Shown here piece after piece: positions 1-12,047 of a DNA stretch of 64,000 nt. The translations under genes were made by a program, and so were the position numbers. Position 1 is the first letter of the stretch, and the number at the start of each line of letters is the position of its first letter. The notes below the pieces were generated by a model. That model made no database searches. It worked only from the letters and a program-made list of their open reading frames with translations, and was not told the DNA's origin. This DNA is from Rhizophagus irregularis (lineage: Eukaryota; Glomeromycota; Glomeromycetes; Glomerales; Glomeraceae), in assembly GCF_026210795.1 (NCBI RefSeq), contig NC_089436.1:3100001-3164000 (forward strand). Reading direction: 5' to 3'.

Positions 1-96
1 TAATTTTGAGAATTGATAAAATCACAACATTCACAATTTTAACGGAAATCGAATCCTTTCAAAATATTTTTAACACTACTACTATTATTTTTTAAT

Positions 97-256
97 TATA
101 CTTTACAGAAACTTCAAGATCATAGCGATGGCTTAATGTGCAGTAACTGCATATATGTAATTTCTTTACGATTACATAATGTGGTCATTATGTATTTATA
201 ACGCAGTTACTGCGCATTAAGCCATCGCTACGATCTTGAAGTTTCTGTAAAGTATA
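97..256. repeat. Foldback (long hairpin) element, TA-flanked
   Basis: Two 54-base arms (97-150 and 203-256) are reverse complements with two mismatches. They enclose a 52-base loop that itself holds a small inverted repeat (172-181 against 187-196). The arms begin and end with TATACTTTACAG-type sequence, so a TA target duplication as in Tc1/mariner-like MITEs is possible. No coding potential is seen. The arms and the inner stem are seen directly; the MITE class is inference. Confidence 0.7.
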
Positions 257-395
257 TAAATATCTTATATTAGTGTTTTATATTAATTATCGTGTTATTT
301 AAATTTTTTTTTACAATATTGTGCTAATTAATACATTTATTGTGTTTATTTGTCAAAAAAAAAAAATTCACATTTTTTCAAAATTTAAACAAGAA

Positions 396-1190
396 AATTT
401 GGAAAACCTTAGACATCTATATACGTGAGCTGACCCATGAACTAAATCGTAAAAGGCCATCATTGCAATTAAAGCCCAAACTTTTTAAATTTAAACACAA
501 CAACTCACCAAATGTACCAAATATAATTAAATCCAATCTGATTTCTTGTACAAGGAGAATAATAATCTAGAAGAAAGAGAAAGGTTATCCTATGATCACT
601 CAGATAAATAAGTTATTGAATTACTAGGCTGATATCAGAACGCTCATTCACGCTTACTCAGGCACATATACCAGATTTCATCTAGACTCACAAAGAATCC
701 CGACAAATAAGCTTATAAGCAAATTTGGAAAACCTTAGACATATACATACGTGAGCAGACCCATGAACTAAATCGTAAAAAAGCCTTCATTGCAATTTAA
801 AGCCCAAACTTTTTAAATTTAAACACAACAACTCACCAAATGTACCAAATGTGATAAATTAAATTAAATCCGATTTCTTGCGCAAGGAGAATAATAATCT
901 AGAATAAAGAGAAAGGTTATCCTATGATCACTCGGATAAATGAGTTATTGAATTACTAGGCTGATATCAGAACGCTCATCCACGCTTACTCAGGCACATA
1001 TACCAGATTTCATCTAGACTCACAAAGAATCCCGACAAATAAGCATAAGCAAATCTGGAAAACCTTAGACATATACATACGTGAGCAGACCCATGAACTA
1101 AATCGTAAAAAAGCCTTCATTGCAATTAAAGCCCAAACTTTTTAAATTTAAACACAATAACTCACCAAATGTACCAAATGTGATAAATAA
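396..1190 (+). repeat. Tandem repeat, about 328-bp unit, about 2.4 copies
   Basis: The segment starting TTTGGAAAACCTTAGACAT recurs at about 398, 723 and 1053, giving periods near 325 and 330 bp. Between these, the stretch CTGATATCAGAACGCTCAT is duplicated at about 629 and 959. Units differ by small indels and substitutions. Parts look coding-like on the plus strand (motif IWKTLDIYIRE, then THELNRK), but each copy is soon closed by stops, so a relic of an unidentified gene or mobile element is the best reading. Confidence 0.7.
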
Positions 1191-1399
1191 ATTCCTGTTG
1201 ATATTGTTATAGAACCTGGGTCTTGATGACAATGATTTGGAGATGTTATCCTTTGGTTGACTTCACTTGAGTAGGTTAGTCTAGTCTAACGTTTCTCACC
1301 TTTCTAGACTTTATCTCTATGTTGATATATTAGGAGTAATACTCATTTCTTGTTCAACATTTGTTGTCCTGATCTTGGAATAAATGGTATACCCTAGAT

Positions 1400-2135
1400 A
1401 ATTATTTGTGTAAAAAAAAAAAAAATATTTATTTGAATGAATGAAAAAAAATACATATATGAAAATAAAATATTTTATAGGAAAGAATATTTATTTCTTC
1501 GTGCAATAAAAAAATAAGAATATTTATTTGCGCAAAAAAAAGTTTATTACCTTTCTCAAGAATAATAGAAAGGAAGAATATTTTTTTCGCGTAAAAAAAA
1601 AATAAAAATATTTATTTGCGCGAAAAAAAGGTTACCTTTTTCTAAAAGAGGAAAAGAATAAGAGGATATTATTTTTTCGTGCAAAAAAAAAAACAAAAAT
1701 ATTTATTTGCGCGAAAAAAGTTTGTTACCTAAAGGAGGGAAAGAATAAGTGGATGTGTATGTGTGAAATAGGAGGATGTTTGGAATAAGAGGATGTGTAA
1801 TAAAAAAAAAAGAAAAAAGGACTGTATAAATAACAACAGTATAAGTTTGTAAGCAAAAAAATTATTCTATTTGATATAAAAAGTATAATTAAACTGTAAT
1901 AGTCTATATTTAAATGTCAGTTCGGAATTTTAATAAATTAAAATATTTGACATAAAAGGTATAATTAAACTGTATATCAGTCCTTCAAATTATCTTATAT
2001 AATTATGAGTCACTTACATATTATTTTATTACCATATAACAATTTTAACTGCGCATCAATAAAATCAGTGGCTTGTGTTATAAAAAATATTTGACATAAA
2101 AGGTATAATTAAACTGTATATCAGTCCGTCAAAAT
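1400..2135. repeat. AT-rich interspersed short repeats
   Basis: From about 1490 to 1740 a motif of the form TATTTATTTGCGCGAAAAAAA followed by GTTACCT recurs four times with poly-A expansion. From 1941 to 2130 a segment (ATTTGACATAAAAGGTATAA and onward to AACTGTATATCAGTCC) is duplicated about 143 bp apart, with a poorer copy near 1870. The 1780-1835 part matches, inverted, the stretch 40440-40500, and 2052-2080 matches 40212-40240 directly, so this is dispersed repeat DNA. No gene is seen. Confidence 0.5.
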
Positions 2136-2535
2136 CACTAACCAATATCATTTCATCTTTTACGCGAACTTATAAAAGACGCGTTACATGTTATAAAACA
2201 ATTTATGTTAGACTATACTGTAAAGTTGACTACCATTCTGATTTTCTTTTAATAATACTTGACTTTTCTTTACAACTTATTAATAAAAATTTTATTTTAA
2301 TGTAAAACATTTAATTTTCTTTTAATATAATCAGGGATAAAAAAGTTTTATTGACAAGTTATTCCTCAAACTAGATATTTTTCATTTTACACCTAAAAAT
2401 CATGGTTAAAAAAATTTCATCTTGAAATAAAAAATGATATTATAGCGACTCAAAAACTCATTCTCGAAAAAATAATTGGTTTTATAATTAGATAATGGAT
2501 TTTTATTTTTGAAAAATAAACTTTTTTTTATAAAA

Positions 2536-3005
2536 GGTTTCATGGAAATAGAAAGCTGGAAAAGGAATTAGACAAAAAGGAAAAGCTTAGAAAGGTGAGA
2601 AATGTTAGATTAGGCCAACCTATTAAAGTAAAGCTGCTGCATTACGCTCACCTAGTTGACTTTATAATTAGTACTTTTTTTTAGTTTAATTGAATTCATT
2701 GAAAAAGGTAAAGACAGTTACATTGAATATTTAAAAATGGAAGTAAGATCATTAAAAAAATGAAAGTCATTCAAAACCTCAAGATGATACACTTCCAAAT
2801 CCATCAATGTCAAATATTACTTATGTTCAACCAGCAATATCAGTAGCAACTTCACCCATCTGTTTTTTTCATTTAGTTACGTTATAAGACAAGCACAAGA
2901 TGATGATGATTTATTTAAAAGTATTAAACTTAATGTTAATGAATTTGTTGGAAAGGGAAATTTATTATAAAATGTAGATACTTAAAAGCGGATGAGAGAA
3001 TTGAT
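2536..3005 (+). pseudogene. Decayed coding stretch, unidentified
   Basis: Plus-strand translation gives short coding-like blocks in different frames: a charged block containing RKLEKELDKKEKLRK near 2545-2595, KDSYIEYLKMEVRSLKK near 2710-2760, and a Pro/Ser-rich block containing DDTLPNPSMSNITYVQP near 2785-2835. An acidic block (QDDDDLFKSIKLNVNEF) follows near 2893-2950. Stops and frame changes separate them. A sequence of the form AGAAAGGTGAGAAAYGTTAGA occurs here at 2590-2610 and, inverted, at about 1285-1305, so a related relic lies upstream. No family was recognised. An exon/intron gene cannot be excluded, but no consistent splice model was found. Confidence 0.35.
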
Positions 3006-3849
3006 AATAAAGCGAAAAAAATCCATAAACAGATTCTTTTTCTTAATATATTCTACATTATTACAAATAAAAACATAAATACACAACTCACAATAAATAA
3101 CATTAACTGAAAAAATATTAAAGACAGTGACAACTTAATTCTTGACGCCACACTAGTTTGTATTAAAAAAAAAAGTTCAAGTATTTTAATATTTGTTATT
3201 ATTACACATTGTACTTATTTTTATTCATTTAAACCCTTGAAAAATAAGTATAAGTTTTACAAGGGTAGCGAATATTTAATTATTTATAAAAAAAATTATA
3301 TCAAAAATTTATTGGTTAGTGAGATCGCTATATTACCGAGATGCGGCTGTGTGTGGTGGATACATAGTATACCATGCCGTTCATGCGATTTTGATCCAAA
3401 ATTATGATAATTCTGACAATTCCTGCCAAAAATTTATTAACGATCACTGTAGTTAGCTATTTATATTTAATATTTTCTTGTGTGAATTATATTGCATGAA
3501 ATATTATAAAATTTTTACATTTAAAAATATACTATAAAATTTATTTAATAAATACATGTTCAGTTTATACACATGATATTTTACTAAATATAAATTAATA
3601 TAAAGATAAAAAACAAATAAAAAATAAATAAAAAATAATTACAAACTAAGAATCTTGAAGAAAATTTCACCAAGTCATAGTGTTTAAATAATTTATGATA
3701 AAAACAAAATCAGGTATAATATAAATGTTGTCTAATTCAATTTATATAATTATTCTGTATCTAAATATCTAAAATTAAGAAAAAAAAGATTTCGTTTAAT
3801 TTGGTAATTTAAGAGGTAATTTTTAAACATTTTAAAAAATAATTCTTAC
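3006..3849. other. Intergenic, AT-rich
   Basis: No open frame, RNA gene or clear repeat was recognised. Short runs of A and T dominate. Confidence 0.5.
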
Positions 3850-5345
3850 TTTCGGGAAGTTCCAATTCATCTTGTTCTTCTGAATAAAGATTTGGATTGT
3901 TAATGTGCTTCATCTTTATCTATCAAATATAAATTAAAATTTAAAATTAAAAAAAAATACCACAGAATAATTATTTTAAGAATTTAGATAATTGTTTTAT
4001 CGTACCATTATCACTAATATGAAGTTTCTTTATTCTTGGTTCAACTTTGTAAACATATAAATAATAAATCATGTTTAATATTATAATAAAAATTCACATA
4101 TTTTAAATTATTTTACTTACCATTTTTTGAGCTTCTTTTAAATATATTGGATAACTTTTTGCTGCTATCTAAATAATCTTAAATATAAGTTATACATTCA
4201 TTTTTGACTATTTTAAAATAAATATAATATTTAATTACTTTTAAATATGGTACTTATTTTTAAAGTACTATTTTTCTTACTACTTGATTTATTAAAATCG
4301 TCAACTAAAAAAAAGCAAAATAAGTCAATAAAAAACGCTTCATTATATGACATATATAAATGCAATTGCACTTACTATTATTAAGAATACAAAAATCATA
4401 TGATTTATTACTATGGAGTGCTATAAAAAAAATTAACCATTATTACCATTAATGTTTATAAATTAAAATTATATATTTTATCTAATTTGTACCTTCTTGT
4501 TTTTCTATTATTATTTGAATAAAAAAATAAACATATCTGATATATATTAATACACCTTTTAAGAAATTAAACAAAAAGGTTAATAAATCAATAAATACCT
4601 TCTGTCGCATTTCTTGGTTCAGGAAGATTATCAAATTGATGAAGTTTACTTGTAAACAGTTTGCTACGACTAGTACAATTTTCTATTTCAAAGTTATTAT
4701 TTTCTTCTGGTTGAGTTAATAATTCATTTGATTTATTTTGATAAAATAGATTAATTTCGTTTATTTTTTCATCAAGTGTAACAATATCAGGTCTTTTTGA
4801 TGGACCAGCATCCCAACATTGTTTCATTAAATTTTTATATTCTAAAGGAGTTCCTGGTACAATTTTTGGTCTCATACCATTAACAATATCCATTGCAAGA
4901 TCATAATCATGTTCATAATTAATAAATGGTGGTTGTCCTGACGAAACTTCCCACATAAGCATTCCAATACTATAAATATCAGATTTAAAAGTCTGTTCTT
5001 TTCCAATAATAATCTCAGGTGCTATATAAGGAAGATTCCCATATATACTTTTTAATGGTTTATCTGCAGGTCCACAAAATCCAAGGTCACTAATATGACA
5101 TCCTAGGCCAATTTTGAATAATATATTTCCAGAATGCAAATCTCTATGAATTGCATTTTCTTCATGAATACTTCTAAGTGCAATAGTTATATCTGTAATA
5201 ATTTGAATTCTTTCTTTCCATGTAAGTTGATTATGATTTTGTTGTAAATATTTTCTTAAATCTATATCATATTTATTCATTACAAGCATATAATCTCCAT
5301 TTGATGGATTTTGTGTTAATCCAAAACAATGGACAATTTCACCAT

Positions 5346-6759
5346 CCCTATGAAAAAAAATCATCCAATTTTTGTACAATATTTGTTCAAGTCCGTGTGG
5401 AAATTGTACAATTATTGCAGATTTTTGGATAAAAATAGTTATGAAGTTTTTCAAAGCATATTAAAAGTATGCAATTTTTGTACAACTTAAATTTAGAATA
5501 TAGAAAATGTTCAATTTTTGTGTGATTTTTATACAACTTAAATTTAGGATACAGAAAACATTCAATTTTTGTACAATAAAAATTGTGATTATTGTACACT
5601 TGAAAATAGACTTAAATTTAGGATACAGAAAGCAATTTTTGGGTAATCCTATTATACTACTTTCCATCTTACCTGTATGGTTACATTTGACCACTTTTAG
5701 GGTCGAATAGACCACTTTTAACCATTACAAATAGATTTTCCTAAGTAAAGTGATTTATGCAGTAAAGTTACATAAAATTCAACCGCATATTTGCTTATAA
5801 ACGGGCATCTTCCAGACCCATTGGTGAAATTTTTGTATCATCTTGTAACTAAAAAAAAGTCAAAAACTTTTTATTAGGTTACACAATTAGTTCTGACCGG
5901 AATTATAATTTGGCCAGAATTATGCGGTAAAAATCAACTCTTAAAATTATATATGTTGGTCACGTGATCTGATCGTCAAAATAAATATGATAACGCGAAA
6001 TGTTTTTGTTTATGTTTTTTTAACCTTTTAACTTTTCTTCAACTTTCTTTTAAAATATCAGGTAAGAAAAACTTGTGTTCTTTATCTTTTTATTTTCCTA
6101 ACTTTTTACATTTTAATGTTACTAACTTGCTTTCTTCACTAACTTCATACTTTTTTTTTATTACTAATACTAATAATTTACTTTTTAACACTACTAATTT
6201 GCTTTCTTCACTTACTTCATACTTTTTTATTACTAACACTAATAATTTACTTTTTAACACTACTAATTTGCTTTCTTCACTAACTTCATACTTTTTTATT
6301 AATTTACTTACACTAATAATTTACTTTCTTCTTTGATGATACTACTAGCTAATTTACTTTCATGTTATTAACATACTTTATTTTATTTTATTTTCTTACA
6401 AATTTTTATATTTATAATTATATCAAATTTAGTATTTTATTTATGAAATATTGTGTATATTTTTTATATTTTAAGTCAATAAAAAAAATTCATAATTTCA
6501 CTTTATAAATTGCCTGTTATTACTGTAAAATTTAACCTATAATTCCTAAAATATGGCCTAAAATTTGGCTCAAAAATCACACAATAATTGTATAAATTCA
6601 GGTCAAAAATAGGATAATTATTGAATAAATTACCATGCAATAATTGTGTGATTTATTGCAATTTTTAGCACAATTATTGTATGGTCAAATATACAGAAAT
6701 CGTAGTGAATTTAATTGAATGATTTTTCAACAAAAATCACACAGACTTTTTTCATAGGG
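5346..6759. mobile_element. Non-autonomous TIR element, 3-bp target duplication
   Basis: The element begins CCCTATGAAAAAA and ends with its reverse complement, TTTTTTCATAGGG. It is flanked on both sides by CAT (5343-5345 and 6760-6762), a 3-bp target duplication (ATG on the gene strand). It is 1414 bp long. Subterminal regions hold repeated short motifs (CAATTTTTGTACAA and TTAAATTTAGGATACAGAA on the left, CAATAATTGTGTGA types on the right). The interior has TCACGTGAT (5960), a pyrimidine-rich stretch and a tandem array. No transposase is encoded. A 3-bp duplication with CCCTA-type ends fits a CACTA-like (CMC/Plavaka) class; that assignment is inference. Confidence 0.85.
6119..6330 (+). repeat. 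Tandem repeat, 66-69 bp unit, about 3 copies, inside the element
   Basis: The phrase ACTAA(T/C)TTGCTTTCTTCACT followed by TACTTCATACTTTTTT recurs three times, the last unit truncated. It produces a repetitive open frame that I take as a by-product of the repeat rather than a gene. Confidence 0.7.
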
Positions 6760-7457
6760 CATATTTATTGCTAATATTTAAATGTGATTTAGCCTATAAA
6801 ATAAACCATTAAAAATTTTAAATAAAATATTTATTTGTTAACTTTTTTAATTTTTAAATTACAAACCTCTTCAATCCAACTTTGGCTTGCATTTTCAACA
6901 TTTTTCAATCTTTTAAGTATTACAATTTGATTTCCAAATCTTTTTAATTGTTGCCTTTCAGAATCCCATTCAATAAAATGCCCATCAATCCAGCTCGCTG
7001 TATAAATTTCTGAAAATCCACCTTTTGCTAGATATTTAATATTTTGTAGATTATTATATGGAATCCATTCTGGTATTAGATATGGGACAATTGTTTTTAT
7101 TTGACATTTTTGTATTAAATTATCAATAATAACATTTCCAGATGTCCAATTTGAAAAATTTTCTTTTAAATAATTTCGAACACAATTTTCACAATATGTT
7201 GTAGCTAAACATTTTTGGTTACAATTTTCACAAATTCTTTTTGTCCCTGCATTAAAAAGAAGTTTGTTATGATCATAATTTTCAGTTAGTATTCCTATTG
7301 CTTCAGATTTTTCATTTTCCGTAAGTGATTCATCATCAAGAATTGTCTGTTTACAAAATTCATAAGCTTTGTGTGTACTACTACGAACATTTGAATCCAT
7401 TAATGCATATGATCTGTTAATCGCATTATTAATTAATTTATTTTTACCAAATGACAT

Positions 7458-9243
7458 AATGAAATATGTTATAAGGCTTTAAATTTTTTTTTATAAATAT
7501 ATTTATTAATTTTTTAAATAAAAAAAAAAAGAAGAAACCGGTGGTTTAAGTGTTTAACTCCGTAGTTATTTATATAATATGTAACAAAGTGAATGTTACA
7601 GCAACATTGTACTACATAAATTTATGCAAATCAATGTACGTGTACAAAAGAAAGAAAAAAAAGAGATTGTCATTATATGAATCACTGCTTCGATAGTTTA
7701 AAATCTTTTTTTTAAAAAAATTTCTCTCTTTTGAAGATCATCAAGCTACGCAAATGCTACACTTTTCAACGATGCAGACGTAAAAAGACGAATAATAAAG
7801 CACTACATACGTTACGTACTAATATAAAATTTCCAATGTTTTTGTTTTATATTTTAAAACCTATAATTATTACAATACATCCAGAAAAAGTTCCGCAGTT
7901 ACAAATCAAAATCTTCCTATTTGACAATAGAATTTTTTCAGAATATATTAAATTATTTTTCCGTTCTTATCATTCTTGATCCAAGGTGGAGTGTACAACA
8001 TATGTCACTGTTCCACTATCTATTTAATCATCACAACTTTTTTATTTATGGTCGCACAGGCAAGTATCATCTTTACTTCGCTACCCGCAACTGCCTCCAA
8101 AGGTTCCAAAGGTTCCAAAGGTTCCAAAGGTTCCAAAGGTTCCAAAGGTTCCAAAGGTTGAAAGTTTCTCCTCATCAAAACTTTAAGGTCATATAACCAT
8201 CATCTTTACCACATAAAAAGCATTATCGTTAGGATTGGTCGCCGTAAGTTGTAACTGGTTGTAAAGGTTGTGACGTTTTGCCGTAAAGTGTGTGTCGTAA
8301 TTAATATGTGTCACGTGACTCGAATAATTAACTAAGTGATCGACAATTAAATATCCATTTTTAGAATTGATGTAACCTTGTTCACGATTTTATTGGACAA
8401 AATTTCGTTTTTTGGAATCTCATAATTAATACGTTCATAATTTTTTTTTCTTTTGTTGCTATCTTTACAATACAATAATTTTTAACTTTAGTTTCCGTTT
8501 TTCTTCCCTCTTTTCTATTTAATGATATTTTCTTGGCTATATCTGCCCGTTTCTTAGAATAACTAGATTTAACTTGAAGTTTCATCAATTGCTATTTTTT
8601 CCTGAATTGTTAGATCAGATTTATCAACTATAGAAGAGATTAATACAATTAGCAAATAAAATAAATAGAAAAAAAAATACAAATAATTTGAAATTTAAAC
8701 ACTTCTTAATATTTGTGTAGTTTATTTATTATTTATTTTTAAACAATAAATATTTATTATTATTACTATTTTAATATTAAGAAGTTTGTCTCATATGGAG
8801 CTATTTAAAACTTCCGGTTATGACTAAGTTAACTTGTTTATTTAAATTATAACTAAGTATGAAAAATGTACATAATATTTTTTTTCGGTTTAAAATGAAT
8901 ATCTCACGCGTAAGATAATTATGTAAATATTTGCAATTTTTTTCCATAAATATTTTATTTATGCGAAAACGTACTTTTTTGACTTTTAATAAATAACATA
9001 ACATAAATTATTAAATTATGTAAATATTTAGTAATTTTTTCATAAAAAAAATTTTACGTGAAAATAAATTAAAATTTAAAAGTAAAAATAAAATAAAATA
9101 AAATAAAATTAAAATGTCTACGATATTATATTTTTTTTTTATAAAAACATTACAGACATTTATTTAGCTTGAGAAATAAATAAATAGAGAAAAAATTTTA
9201 CGTATATTTAAATTCCGAAAAAAAAATATTTTATTAAAAAATA
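7458..9243. other. Intergenic, no intact gene
   Basis: AT-rich DNA upstream of the kinase relic. It includes the 9-bp tandem repeat listed separately and one TCACGTGA palindrome (8311). The short open frames on either strand have no family signature and look like chance. Confidence 0.5.
8097..8159 (+). repeat. Microsatellite (CCAAAGGTT)x7
   Basis: Seven exact, uninterrupted 9-base units. The unit length keeps frames open (Arg-Phe-Gln or Lys-Gly-Ser repeats), which explains the small overlapping ORFs here. Confidence 0.95.
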
Positions 9244-9759
9244 ATGCCTGCAAAATTTGTAGCTTTTTGCTATGTTAACGATTCTACTGAGCGTCTAACT
9301 CAAGAATATACTGTCAAAGAGATTACCGATGTTACAAGAACTGATGATGATTATCCAACGAAAGTTATCTACTTAAAAATGGGTGTTACGATAACATGTG
9401 ATGTATATGTTCACTTCACCTCAGCTTTATATTAAGTCCCATCAGTGTAAACTCCTAAAGTCAACAAAAGTGAGCCAAACAATGTTCGACCATGAGCATA
9501 AAAAGCAACTGATAAGGGAGGTGGATCTATCTTCCGATGTAGATAAATTTCCATCATTATCTGCTATTGTTGATGGTAATCATTGGTATTTCGCTCCCTT
9601 TGCAGGAAGAGCCTTCCTGTTAGTGCGCAGTGATCAATTAAATGCCAACAAGACCAAATTACTGAGTTAACGTCATTCACAGGGATAGGCAAAGTACATA
9701 CCGATCGTTTAATATCCGAAAGAACTAAAATTCTCCGTAACATCTTGGAAAATTTCTAG
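9244..9759 (+). pseudogene. Frameshifted small protein gene, unidentified
   Basis: Three coding-like blocks follow each other in three different plus-strand frames. The first runs from ATG 9244 to TAA 9435 (contains FVAFCYVND and IYLKMGVTITCDVY). The second spans about 9411-9670 (contains SPQLYIKSHQCKLLKSTK and GNHWYFAPFAGRAFLLV). The third spans about 9660-9759 (contains TSFTGIGKVHTDRLISER, ending LENF and TAG). They read as one protein of about 170 residues after two frameshifts near 9410-9430 and 9660. A 22-base gap flanked by GT and AG at 9409-9430 is too short to be an intron. I do not recognise the family. Composition and codon use are clearly coding-like, so a recently broken gene is more likely than noise. 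Confidence 0.5.
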
Positions 9760-10713
9760 TTATAATTAAAATTTTCTTAATAAATTATTAACAAATTAGT
9801 CGTCGGATAGTTTTTGAGATGTATTTATCATTTTAAATAATTTCTTTACTTAGTTTTGAATGTTTACAATATTAATAAATCTTTATTTTGTTTGATTACT
9901 ATTGTCGATCGTAGCATAACATCTTTTGCCTTACCATTTGTTTTACATTTTTTAAATCAAAATATGTTATTCAAGTTATTAATTTTCTTTAATGTGAAAA
10001 CTGTTGCTTAAATTAATTTTATTTTATTTTCTTTACTGCGTAAAAGATTTTACGAGTTAAATTTTCAATATCAAATTTATTTGTAACGCTATTGCTTATT
10101 AAGTATTATCGATCCTCACTAATCATTATTTTGAGAATATACCTATTTTATTTTGAAAATAAATCTAAATTCCAATGAGAAAACTGGCATTCAAAATTTC
10201 TCTTTTCTTAGATACACAAAGCCGACAAGGGTCGATTTAGTTTGTCAATAATCTTCAAAAAAAATATTAAGGTAAAGAGATGCGATTAGTTATAACACCA
10301 TTATTTATATACTTAGTGATTTATTAAAAAGAAATAAAACAAAGTAATTTTACATTTATATTCATCAAATTATAAGTCTGAAACTTTCATTAAACTTTCT
10401 ATCAAATGTTCTTTGTGTAGATATATAAAATCATATGTCATTATGAGATATCTGAAGCCATATGAATCATTTACTATATACATAGCTATAATCCAAATGC
10501 TTTTTATTATAAATAACACGTAACTTTATTAATTTTGAAAAAATGCTAGAGAAAATAAGAGAAACTAACACATAATGCCATCAAAGAGGGAAGGAATAAC
10601 CGTAGATTTTAGGTGCTATCACTAAATATTACTATATTAGGTAGGTATAGTACATTATTATATGCATTTGTATTTTAACAAGTGTATATCGCAAAGTGCA
10701 ATTTATTATGTTC
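9760..10713. other. Intergenic, AT-rich
   Basis: Nothing supportable is seen apart from low-complexity A/T tracts. Confidence 0.5.
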
Positions 10714-10734
10714 ATAATAATAATAATGATAATA

Positions 10735-10769
<35 letters not shown>

Positions 10770-10871
10770 AATTATAATAATGATAATAATAATGATAATA
10801 ATGATAATAATAATGATAATAATAGTAATAATAATAATAATAATAATAGTAATAGTAATAATAATAATAAT

Positions 10872-10928
<57 letters not shown>

Positions 10929-10963
10929 AATAATAATAATAACAACAATAACAATAATAATAA
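10714..10963 (+). repeat. Trinucleotide microsatellite, about 250 bp
   Basis: A compound array of ATA/ATG/ATT-type triplets followed by (AAC)n and (AAT)n. The long homopolymeric frames it opens on both strands (poly-N, poly-I, poly-V, poly-L, poly-C/Y) are artefacts of the repeat. Confidence 0.95.
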
Positions 10964-11178
10964 AGAAAAAAGTCCTGGAGCTTGCAAGCCTGCTCGAGCT
11001 GGACTGGCTCGTGCGGAGCACTAATAAAAAAGAAAACACATATTAAAATGAATGTAAAATATAAATAAACATCGGAAGGAATTAACATAGTAACCATTTT
11101 TTTTCTCCTAAATGAAATGAATTAATCATATTAAACTTACGCGTCAGCTTTCCAGGTTTTTCGCAGCGTAGCACAGCA

Positions 11179-11925
11179 TTAATTTATCTGTGGAAAGTGT
11201 ACAAACATATCTAATCTTGATAGTCGTCTTTTCCTATAAAAGTATATAAGAAATGAAGCCCCTATCAAGATAAGTACAATTGGTAAAATTATAATTCCTA
11301 GATTTCTGTTTTGAGTACTTAAATTTTGATCTTGAGTTGTTGGAGGCGTGGGAGTTCTTGGAGGTGTAGGAGCTGTTGGAGGTGTGGGAAGTATCAGATT
11401 AGGATCAAACTCACTAACCCATTTGTAATTAGATTTATCGCTCGTGTCTAAAATAAATACTTCATTTGGTGTGGTTGGTAATAAGAACTCATTATTTTTT
11501 CCAAAAATCACAAACATATAATGACCGACCAAAGTAGCCGTATGGTAAGAACGTGAAAGTGGTGATTTTGTGGAGACATTCGCTCTTGACCAAGTATAAT
11601 CAGCTTGTGATACATCTAATATCACAAGATCATCGGTTGCAGCCTTATCAATACCTCCATACACGATAATACGACCATCTTGAGCTATATAATTTAGAGA
11701 ACAATTTAATATATTACCCATTTATTAAATTTAATTCACAAAAATAAGTTTAAAAGGATATAATTACTCAGAACGGCAGAATGGTATGCACGAGGTGTTG
11801 GCGGATCACCAATGGTTTTCTGAATATAATGTATCTTTTATAAGAGAATGAACAATTAACTTAATTCAAAAGAAACACCTTACCTTTGAAGTCCATGTAT
11901 CATCATTTGTATTATATAAAGGTAG
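11179..11925 (-). pseudogene. Kelch-repeat membrane protein, 5'-truncated
   Basis: Three exons join in frame: 11925-11884 (LPLYNTNDDTWTSK), 11819-11768 (PPTPRAYHSAVL) and 11684-11179. The last encodes two kelch-type blades (RIIVYGG; RSYHTATL; FVIFGK), a Pro/Thr-rich linker, one membrane segment (IIILPIVLILIGASFLIYFY) and a basic tail (RKRR). Exon boundaries and order match the intact kelch gene at 45.3-47 kb. The ATG at 11721 lies in the intron and is not a start. No exon for the signal peptide or the first kelch blades is found upstream; different sequence begins just beyond 11925. The protein type and splice sites are well supported. A missing 5' half is inferred from absence, and distant exons cannot be fully excluded. 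Confidence 0.7.
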
Positions 11926-12047
11926 CTATTTTTTTTTTAAAAAAAAAGATCAGTAAATATACAATTTAGACTCTCGATTAATCAATTAAACGGTGCCAAT
12001 TTACCAATGACATATCTACTAATACATCACGATTTACTGATACATTT

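Larger units (their letters stand above)
3850..7457 (-). pseudogene. TKL-type protein kinase gene split by a transposon
   Basis: Exon 1 (7457-6867, 197 aa) has a Cys motif (C76-C92, CENCNQKC), a Gly loop (GGFSEIY, about 146-152) and the VILK lysine (K182). After a 73-bp intron, the next exon starts at 6793 (AKSHLNISNKY) and is cut by the element at 5346-6759. Its remainder (5342-4599) carries EIVHCFG, HRDLHSGN (catalytic loop intact), DLG in place of DFG, and APE. Removing the insert plus one ATG duplicate rejoins the frame as NKYGEIVHCFG. Four short 3' exons follow (4304-4281, 4168-4121, 4044-4006, 3919-3850). As it stands, translation stops a few codons into the element. The last exon also carries one extra base: the frame ends at TAA 3902-3900, while the family-typical tail (NNPNLYSEEQDELELPE) lies one frame off. 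The family and exon model are strong; loss of function is inferred. Confidence 0.85.

Noticed and set aside
5387..5715. Several small frames of 67-84 codons on both strands
   Set aside because: They lie in the subterminal repeats of the transposon and have no independent support.
6073..6336. 87-codon frame with repeated TNLLSSLTSYFF
   Set aside because: It is a by-product of the 66-bp tandem repeat inside the CCCTATG element.
8041..8196. Collagen-like KGSKGS or RFQRFQ protein
   Set aside because: The frame is created by the 9-bp microsatellite; the flanks show no coding character.
9409..9430. A 22-base intron joining two frames of the 9.2-kb gene
   Set aside because: It is far shorter than any intron seen here (about 70 bp or more), so a frameshift is more plausible.
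10632..11097. Long ORFs of poly-Asn, poly-Ile, poly-Leu or Cys/Tyr on both strands
   Set aside because: All six frames stay open because of the trinucleotide microsatellite; there is no coding content beyond it.
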